Source: Melampsora larici-populina 98AG31
Taxonomy: Eukaryota > Basidiomycota > Pucciniomycetes > Pucciniales > Melampsoraceae
Assembly: GCF_000204055.1 (NCBI RefSeq)
Contig: NW_006768765.1
Coordinates: 1,372,385-1,436,384, forward strand
Direction: 5' to 3'
Length of the DNA stretch: 64,000 nt
The notes under the pieces are model-generated. The model worked only from the letters and a program-made list of their open reading frames with translations, had not been told where the DNA came from and did no database searches. Positions 51,967 through 64,000 of this stretch are shown here, in pieces (within the stretch, counting starts at the first letter, position 1; the number at the start of each line of letters is the position of its first letter). Both the position numbers and the translations under genes were made by a program.

Positions 51967-53691
51967 ATGGAAGAATTCAATCCATCAGAACATCCTCATC
52001 GACGTTATAATCCACTCATTCGAGAATGGGTACTCTGCTCTCGTCAGTACATTCCATTCTATCATCAGCTTGCTAGTCTGCTTCTATCAAAAAGCTAATC
52101 GATTACATGCCGCTATATCATCAGCTCATCGTGCAAAGCGTCCTTGGCAAGGTCAAACAGAGCCAGCTGCGACTATCGATATACCTACTCACGATCCAAA
52201 GTGCTATCTTTGTCCTGGCAACACCAGAGCTCAAGGTCAACAAAACCCACATTACACCGGTACGTTTACTTTTGAGGTCCGTACCCCATTCACTCATCTT
52301 TCGCCTAGCAGATTCAAATTCCTCTCCTCCAATTTTGGTTCCAGAACGACTATGCTGCGGTCACGGATACGGAGACTGTTCCCGGTAAAGCATTTTCCAC
52401 GTCTTTCGATCATTGTCGGCTTTTTCGATTCGTCCCGTTTCCCTGAAGCTTGCGAACCTTTGTCAATCTATTGTCCAATCAAGGCCATGATGACTCGCTC
52501 CCAAAAGGTCTTTTTCGTACTGAAACGGCACGAGGCAAATGCTTTGTGATCTGCTTCAATGCACATCATGACCTGACCATTGCGGAACTTGAGGCAAAGG
52601 AGATTTTGCCCATTGTCGATGCCTGGTACGCTGCACGTCAATCAGAGACATTGGCCCGCTTAAAATGCAAACCAAGCTGATTCAAGCTTTCTTCTGATTT
52701 GCATAGGTGTGACCTTTATCGCAAAGTTTCCACTGAATATCCTTTTGTTCGTTATGTGCAGATGTGAGGACAAACATTTTTCAGACAATAGTCGATTCTG
52801 ATACACGCGCCGGTCGCTGATGACATTTGTTGATCGATTGATTTGTCAGTTTTGAAAACAAGGGTGCAGTGATGGGTTGCTCAAATCCTCATCCGCATGG
52901 ACAAGTCAATTCATTTCACTTGACTCGCATACTCATGATCTCAACTTCAACTCACATTGTGTATTTTTTTCTACAGGCTTGGGCTCTTTCATATATTCCT
53001 ACAATTTCATCCAAGATTCTTGACTCCCAACGCGCTTACGCTGAGGAACCAACCGAGTCCAACAAATCAAATTCTTCAATGGTCCCTAGACTGACAGATG
53101 GAAGGCCATGTTTATTGTTGGATTACAGCCAAGCTGAGCTTAAACCAAAACTCTCACCTCGGGTGGTATATCTTTCGACCCACTTCATGGCCTGTGTACC
53201 ATTTTGGGCTCTTTGGCCTTTCGAAATCATGATTATGCCTCATAAAGATCACATTCCATCACTACTTCACATGTCTAATGATCAACGTACAGATCTAGCT
53301 CATACTCTCGGGGTGGTCACACGACTTTACGACAACCTATTCCAGTGTAGTTTTCCTTACAGTATGGGTATTAATCAGTCTCCTCCTCAGCTTGAAGCCA
53401 CTGCTCAACTTCATTTATCATTCTACCCACCCTTATTGCGAAATGCGAGTGTGAAAAAGTTTCAAGTCGGGTAAGTCAAACTTACGCTATCTGAACCTCA
53501 TAACAGCGGAAATATATTCATTGACATCATACGTCACGTTTTCTTATGTGTTTAGCTTTGAGATGTTTGCTGAATCTCAGCGTGACCTAACACCGGAACA
53601 AGCTGCTCATATGCTCCGTGAAGCCTTGTCTGACACCCACTACAAGAAACGTGCAGCTTGGTTTAAATATCAGCTGTTCTCTCCAAGATAG
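51967..53691 (+). CDS. GAL7: Galactose-1-phosphate uridylyltransferase
   Basis: Eight exons, 51967-52042, 52125-52276, 52345-52384, 52484-52625, 52707-52763, 52850-52904, 52977-53470 and 53556-53691, close to 383 aa. It transfers UMP from UDP-glucose to galactose-1-phosphate in the cytosolic Leloir pathway. Motifs in order: [16 protein letters not shown] then [10 protein letters not shown], the zinc pair in [32 protein letters not shown], the catalytic [10 protein letters not shown] (the His of HPH is uridylylated) and the C-terminal [17 protein letters not shown]. Two places differ from the usual enzyme: MGINQSP where MGxHxAP is usual, and [11 protein letters not shown] where HxHFYPPLLR is usual, so two ligands of the structural metal site appear lost. 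Catalytic residues are intact. No other galactose gene lies in this window. Confidence 0.92.
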
Positions 53692-54866
53692 TTGTTATCA
53701 GTTTTGACCACGCGAATGTATGCAGAGCAATATGTATGTACAAAATGTGATTCTTTTGCATGAATAGGAAAATGGGAGTATCCAAGTAACGCAACTTACG
53801 CAAGGCCAGAGCAAAGTGCCGTTCATCTGTTGAACTTGCATGATGGCCGAGAAGGGAAACCCCAGTTGAAACGCTTCAAGAGAAAGTGTTGTAGAATCTC
53901 TTATAAACAATTTGTACCAATGGTCCAGCTTCCTTCACCACCATTTAGTGGCATTAATTCATAGCGAATGAATTAAGGGAGCTTCAGGAGTGGGAGCTTC
54001 AGGATAATCAAAGGGTGCTGATTGTAGAGGCATACACGTAATTTAGGGTTCAGTACTATACATTGAGAAGATTGAGTGAGAAGATTGAGCTGGATCCAAG
54101 TGGCCATCGGCTAAATCAGAAGAAAGGACTGGGGAAATGGAAATTGTGATAAAGGAGAGTCAGACCAAATTTCAAAGATAATTCAGGTGGGCATGAAGAC
54201 CATAACTGGTCTGCAGTCTACCACGACGCCTTATGATGTCAGCGTATTGGCTCTTTCAAAGTGTACGTTGTAAATAAAAGATACTAAAGACAGATATATG
54301 CTACACTTGCCAAACAAGCCCATGCTGAAGTATTAGGCCATCAGGGTCAAGTAACTTACAAACAAAAAGCGAGTTGAATGCTGAAGAACATAAAAGTATT
54401 TTTTTGATTTGACTTTTCGAGTTACATCATCAAAAGCGCATAATCAAGAGCTTCTCAAAGTACATAGAAGATACAAATAATTACACTCAAAGTATTAGCC
54501 CCCTTCCCTCCGTGTAGCTATCCGTTAGAAGAGAGCACTTTGAAAGTGATGATAGTGGCTATAAACAGATTCAGAATACGGACCGTGACACCCCTTGGGG
54601 TTGATGGCTACGAGTCAAAGAACGATAAAAGAACGAGGAATGGTATCATTTGGGCATTGGCATGGCGCGAATTCCACTACGGGACGTGGGCGGTGCTGTT
54701 GATCGCTTTACTGTCTTAGAACGTGTGATTGATGGTGGCGCAGCGAAGCGTTGAATTTGGTCATTGAACTTCAGAGCAGGCCTGTTCAAACGGATTGAAA
54801 TAAGGGCTCGTCAGTGCTCATTCCGTATGTCCGTTAACTGATTGATTGAATCAAAATTTTATAGAA
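53692..54866. other. Convergent intergenic region, no gene
   Basis: The spacer between the 3' ends of GALT and the RecQ gene. Short open frames exist but nothing exon-like; it should hold both terminators. Confidence 0.5.
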
Positions 54867-59569
<4,703 letters not shown>

Positions 59570-60721
59570 CCAAATCCGATGTGAGCAATTTGAGGGTTGA
59601 GGTTTCTTTTGATCGAAAGGATTGTTCCAAGATGAACAATGGATGTTAATAAAACTTGGAATGGTAAAGTGAGTAAAATGGTCATGAAACTCTTTCAGTC
59701 GCGACTTGAATCAAGTTGCCTTCGCGCGTCAAAGATATCAAAATCATACTATAAGCATACTGATACCTGAGCATTACTATCTATAAGGATATTATGCATA
59801 ACTTGACATTTCAGCTGCTCTTCAAGTTTTCCTTTCGTTTCAACTTTCACATCTGTAGCCTGAGGTTCCCCCAGTTTTCATGATACCTTTATTGTGGGCG
59901 CAAGAGTGATAAACTCAGTTGCATAAGGGTCAACCCAAACGCAGGATGAAATTTTAGCATCACAAAATGATCCTTCCTGATCAGCTTTGCTTTTCACTTG
60001 AAGCTCGTAATAGGGAAGCTTCAACTTGAGCGCAAAGCTTACAGACATTCTTAGTTGCCAAAGTCAAGGGGAAAATTATCTGTTTGGCTGTCCTGTTCAA
60101 ATACCACATTCACTGTTGACAAAAGGTAGACTTGGCTCATAACATCAACAGACAGCTTGCATAAGGTTTGAGACATTGTGATCTGATTGAGCCGAATAGG
60201 AATCAAAGGTGAAAAGACACTAGGACAGGCATCGGTGTCAGGGATTTGATAGGGTGAAAGAGATAGACGTTGATGAAGTAGAAAAGGCATTTCTGGCGAA
60301 TAGAGGCAGAAAGGCTCACGATTCTTCATTACAGATGAAGTACAAAAGTAATCACCCTCCAAGGAGGGTGAGTTCGAATCATTCACGGAATTACAGAAGA
60401 TTATCTGTTGTTCATTAAAATGCGTAACCGTTTTCTCATGTCACAATGGCCTCGGCATCTTGCACGTTTTCAAACATATTAGATAACTTTTGAATGATAC
60501 AAAACATTGATGCGAAAAAAAGAGAAAAAAGCAACAATGTAAGATGATAAACAAGATGACAGAAAAATTAAACAGACTAGAACGACCGCCATTGATGATA
60601 CAAGAAAGATGAAAGAAAAGAAATTATTAAAGGATTTGGAAAAAGCTAATCAAACAGTAATGAAGTTTTAAAGAAAAATTGATACTCTCCACTGTTGTTG
60701 GTCTCTTCAACAATTGGACTT
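59570..60721. other. Intergenic between RecQ and sugar transporter
   Basis: About 1.15 kb holding the RecQ promoter and the 3' end of the transporter. A 111-codon minus-strand open frame (60051-60386) begins with GTG only and has no recognised domain, so it is not called. Confidence 0.5.
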
Positions 60722-63495
60722 TTACTTCTGGCTTTCTATATCGCCTCCAGATTGACTAGGTAGATCTCTATACTCTGCGCTGGTGGAAGTTAATGATCTT
60801 CCTAGTATATCTTTGCGAATATCTGAATTGATGCTGTCTCCAAAAAGTAAATCTATTTCTTCCAACGACTTGCCTTTGGTCTCTGGATAGAAAAAGAACT
60901 ATGTTTGGATCGAAGGATCACAAAGCAAAATGTTGTGGTTAGAAATAAGTGATTCTGCCTGCTCACTGAAGAGCTCGAGGAAGGGACAGCTTACCATGAT
61001 GGGTACGAAGGAGAAGTTGAAGACCATGAAGATCAGATACACCTTCCAACCGCTGAACACGTGAATAAACTGTCAGTTATAAATTGCACTCGGAATAATG
61101 ATGAAGACTTACATGTTGTCAATGGCAGGAGGAAAGACCTCCACGACAGCAAACTACACAGCCACATTTGTGATTCATGTCAGCTTGAGATGACGTATCA
61201 TGGGAACAACTTGAACTTTACGAACATTGATGATCCAATTGCAAGCCGTAGCAAGAGCCGTCCCTTTGCCCCGAATACGGAGCGGTAGTACTGATGAGTC
61301 ATAAATTGCCAAAAGCAAAGTTAGTCATCGTGTTGCGATTTAGATATGTTCGAAGGATAGAAAAATGCATACCTTCCGGTGGGTAGACCCAAACTGTGAT
61401 TCATCATGATTGGAAAAAGGTAGGAAAAGATAAATCTGATGAGAACGTTTGACTTTTTTTACGGAGCGGGACTTGATTGTTTTTGGGGATTGGCATTTGA
61501 TATCAACACTAATCTGACTTACCAGTGGCTTGAAAACCCGTGGTGAAAGCACCCATGTATAGAAAACAAAGTACGGCTGCGGCAACTCCGTACTCGTACG
61601 AATGAGCAACTTTATCTTCTATTTGTTTGATGACCCCTGAAAGAACGGCAAAGACGCATCCCATGAAAAAGGTTGAGCTGATAAGTAATTTTCGTCTGCC
61701 TATGGTATCAATCAAAAACCTGATGAGGATGGGTAGTAGAATGTAAGCGTCGGATGAGATCATGAAAGTATATACTGAAGGTTGTGTTTTTGATTATAAC
61801 TGACCATGGGATAAAAGAAGCGGCGAAGAACCAAGTAAAGAGGAATCCAGACATGAGACTAGCCATGTTCGCTGAGAAACCAACAGAGTTCGCAAAGATA
61901 AAGTTTGCATAGTAGATGATGCCTGTATTGTCGAAAAGATTATACCATTCATGAGATGGTCAGCTCACGGATAGCAAAAACACGTCAGGAATTTGTTTAA
62001 AAAGTGAATAACGTAGAACTAACCGTTTATTCCGCCCAATTGTTGAAAGAATTGGACTGAACATGCGATTGCGAGTCTCCGTCTAGTTGAGAGTCCATCA
62101 TTTCTAAACATCTCACGGTACCCTGATACCTGTACAGATTTCTCATATGCAACATTGGATTCCATCTCTCTGTACTTCGCCTGAACAATTTCGTCGTCAG
62201 CTGCTCTGGCTTCCAGGCGGGCCACAACCTTTATGGCCTCGGACGAATGACCATGGTACAATAGCCAACGTGGTGATTCGGGTACGATGAAAGTCAATAC
62301 AAGTATTGGAACAATGAGGATCCTAAAGTCCATATATCAAAGTGAGTATCAGAAAGTCGCAGGTTAATGAAGTGGATGAAATAAAGTGGATAAGATACAA
62401 ACAATTGGAATCCGATTGGGAATCTAAACGTGATCTCCCCGTCAAAAGCTCTGGTCATACCGTAGTCCTATTTGATTGTAAAAGGCGTGGCCGGAAGAGG
62501 AAACGATCAAGTGTGGATCAGTCTTTTATGCATATGGATCAGCGAGCAATATACAAGGCGAGTCCGAAAGGAGACGACAGCCGGTGTAGATCGCGTGCAA
62601 CCGCATCATGGGAGGGACTTGATATATATAAAAAGTAGAGATAGATGATTTATTTGCACTTACAATCCAATAACTTAGAAAGATACCGAAATTCAAAGTC
62701 GAGAGCTGCGCGCATGCGTCTGAACAACAAGAACTATTATCAGGCGCATTTCCAAGATTTCCAGTATATATTTTTAAGTGATGAGCAAGATAATTGATAC
62801 TCACAACGACCTCGGCTAGCTTTGGGACTAAATTCAGCTTGTAGGACTGGGGCAGTGGAGTTGATGCAACCTGTTTTACCCGTCGAAATGTGAAATTGTT
62901 AGCAGAGGGGACATTCACATAGACACATGTTACGAATAGTTTTTCATCATTGGAATCTCACCCATGCCGATACCACTTACGACCCTACCAATGATCATTT
63001 GTAGGCGCCCAAAGGCAAAAGTCTGCAAAAGAGCTCCTACAATCATCCATAGAGAGCCCAACCTCAGCATATTTCGTCGTCCTAATCGCTCCCCAATGGC
63101 GAATGTCAACAGAGCACCGGCGAAGCATCCAATTTCGTAGATTGCCACGATTGTGGAGCTGATCAAGTCATTCGGGCTTCAGGTTCCAGGACGTACAGAT
63201 GATGCTTACCGAAGCACCAAGATGGACGTGCAAGGTTGATGGGGCCACACTACTCACAGAGCACTGCCTGTCGGACTGTCGAATACACGGTTCCATGCTG
63301 GCGACCCGGTTAATCCTCCTAGAACGCCGGTTGAATTATTAGCATTGAGTGAGGTAGATCAAGAACTCAAATTCGAGTGCAGCTCAGATTCTCCTCACCG
63401 ATTACACCGTTGTCATAACCAATCAGCATGAAACTCAATGCTGTCAAGGTCGAAACTGTCAGAATCAGCGCTTGACCCTGTAATCCTTCAAGCAT
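60722..63495 (-). CDS. MFS sugar transporter (hexose-type)
   Basis: Start MLEGLQGQALILTVSTLTAL (ATG 63493-63495; an upstream in-frame TAG excludes a longer N terminus), stop TAA 60722-60724, with about ten exons. Sugar-porter signatures appear in order: LIGYDNGVIG in helix 1, FAIGERLGRRNMLR between helices 2 and 3, IIGRVVSGIGMG, PESPRWLLYHG after helix 6, SVQFFQQLGGING in helix 7, FLIDTIGRRKLL in the second half, and a terminal FFFYPETKGKSLEEIDLLFG. These place it in the 12-helix sugar porter family at the plasma membrane, moving hexoses or related polyols with protons. Substrate is not predictable from sequence; in rusts such carriers can supply sugar from the host, which is only a possibility here. 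Confidence 0.9.
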
Positions 63496-64000
63496 ATTGG
63501 ATTTATGCGAAGGGATGCCTGGAGTTTCCTTGCGAGATTCGAATGGATAGCAACTGATAAGCCGAATCTACGATATAAACCAGCCTATAAACCGAGACTT
63601 TGAGGTTTGAGATACGGTCCAAGGCCGAAATAATTGGACGATGATATTGGTTCAGTAGTTGCGTTTTGGATGAAGCGAAGTGCAGTTGATAGCTTTCAAG
63701 AGCTGGCCAGAGTACACAAATGAGAAATTGATGTCCGATGCTTGACGCCAGGCCTGATCGATGTTCCACAGACAATGTATGTGATCTGTATGGAACAGGA
63801 TCTTGTCAGATCGTGACAAGTTATGGATTTCAAACCCTCAGAAATAGCAGAATCTCAGAGTAGACGGACGAAAGGGAGCGAGGTATTGGCTGATGTTGTA
63901 GCTCCGTGGGAGCAAGTTGAAGAGCTGAATGAGAAAGATTAAGATCCTCGGACCACTGACCAAATTCGACGTATTTCTCAATGCGGAGTCTACTAAGTTC
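63496..64000. promoter_or_regulatory. Upstream region of the sugar transporter
   Basis: About 500 bp to the window edge without a convincing gene. It should contain the transporter promoter; no specific element is recognised. Confidence 0.4.

Noticed and set aside
60051..60386. 111-codon minus-strand open frame between RecQ and transporter
   Set aside because: It begins at GTG without an ATG, shows no domain and lies where a 3' UTR and promoter are expected.
60365..60390. tRNA-like B-box string GAGTTCGAATCATTC
   Set aside because: The flanking bases do not form a T-stem and no A-box or acceptor stem lies at the right distance.

Overview
This window looks like nuclear DNA of a filamentous basidiomycete, most likely a rust fungus (Pucciniales). 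The basis is AT-rich sequence, genes dense in short introns (about 43-105 nt), basidiomycete-like housekeeping proteins, and intergenic space filled with many kinds of transposon. The species is not identifiable from the sequence alone; the rust assignment is an inference. No CRISPR, rRNA, convincing tRNA or bacterial operon structure is present.

Host genes, left to right: a 5'-truncated single-pass membrane protein (1-1973, +); a secreted bicovalent-FAD oxidoreductase of the berberine-bridge/glucooligosaccharide-oxidase type (9702-11963, -), with a broken partial copy beside it (12917-13420, -); a possible small basic-protein gene (about 33.5-34.2 kb, -); a Tcp11/Sok1-family protein (35212-38960, +); an unrecognised acidic protein (44792-46015, +); a GH17 beta-1,3-glucanase-like secreted protein whose expected catalytic nucleophile is Gln (49030-50547, +); Mediator subunit 18 (50846-51780, -) head to head with galactose-1-phosphate uridylyltransferase (51967-53691, +); a BLM/Sgs1-type RecQ helicase (54867-59569, -); and an MFS sugar transporter (60722-63495, -). 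The right third (49-64 kb) is gene-dense and nearly free of transposons, while 4-33 kb and 39-48 kb are repeat-rich.

Mobile DNA: a young, apparently complete Ty3/Gypsy chromovirus (13838-19965; two 206-bp LTRs identical by eye, TSD ACCTA) with a self-priming PBS and a canonical -1 frameshift signal between gag and pol; a three-level nest in which an unclassified TIR element (27400-33188, TSD GTTTGATA) contains a 5.3-kb hAT element (27636-32977) that itself contains a pogo-type MITE (32334-32861); a decayed PIF/Harbinger transposase (22886-24230); a complete but inactivated Tc1 element (40229-41550); a CACTA-like mini-element directly beside it (40018-40223); a hAT-like MITE (22427-22788); TA-type MITEs at 7619-8032 (carrying a piece of foreign-looking reading frame) and 44088-44249; a Harbinger-type MITE (47617-48099); and several unexplained palindromes.

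Most premature stops in the dead transposases are explained by a single C-to-T change (CGA to TGA, CAG to TAG), which with the CpG-poor look of the repeats suggests deamination of methylated cytosines or a RIP-like process.

Exon boundaries were worked out by hand from GT-AG signals, reading frame and family conservation. Where total exon length and phases close exactly (FAD oxidase 513 aa, Tcp11 1172 aa, GH17 352 aa, MED18 219 aa, GALT 383 aa) the models are firm. For RecQ, the transporter and the hAT transposase only the span and most exons are given.
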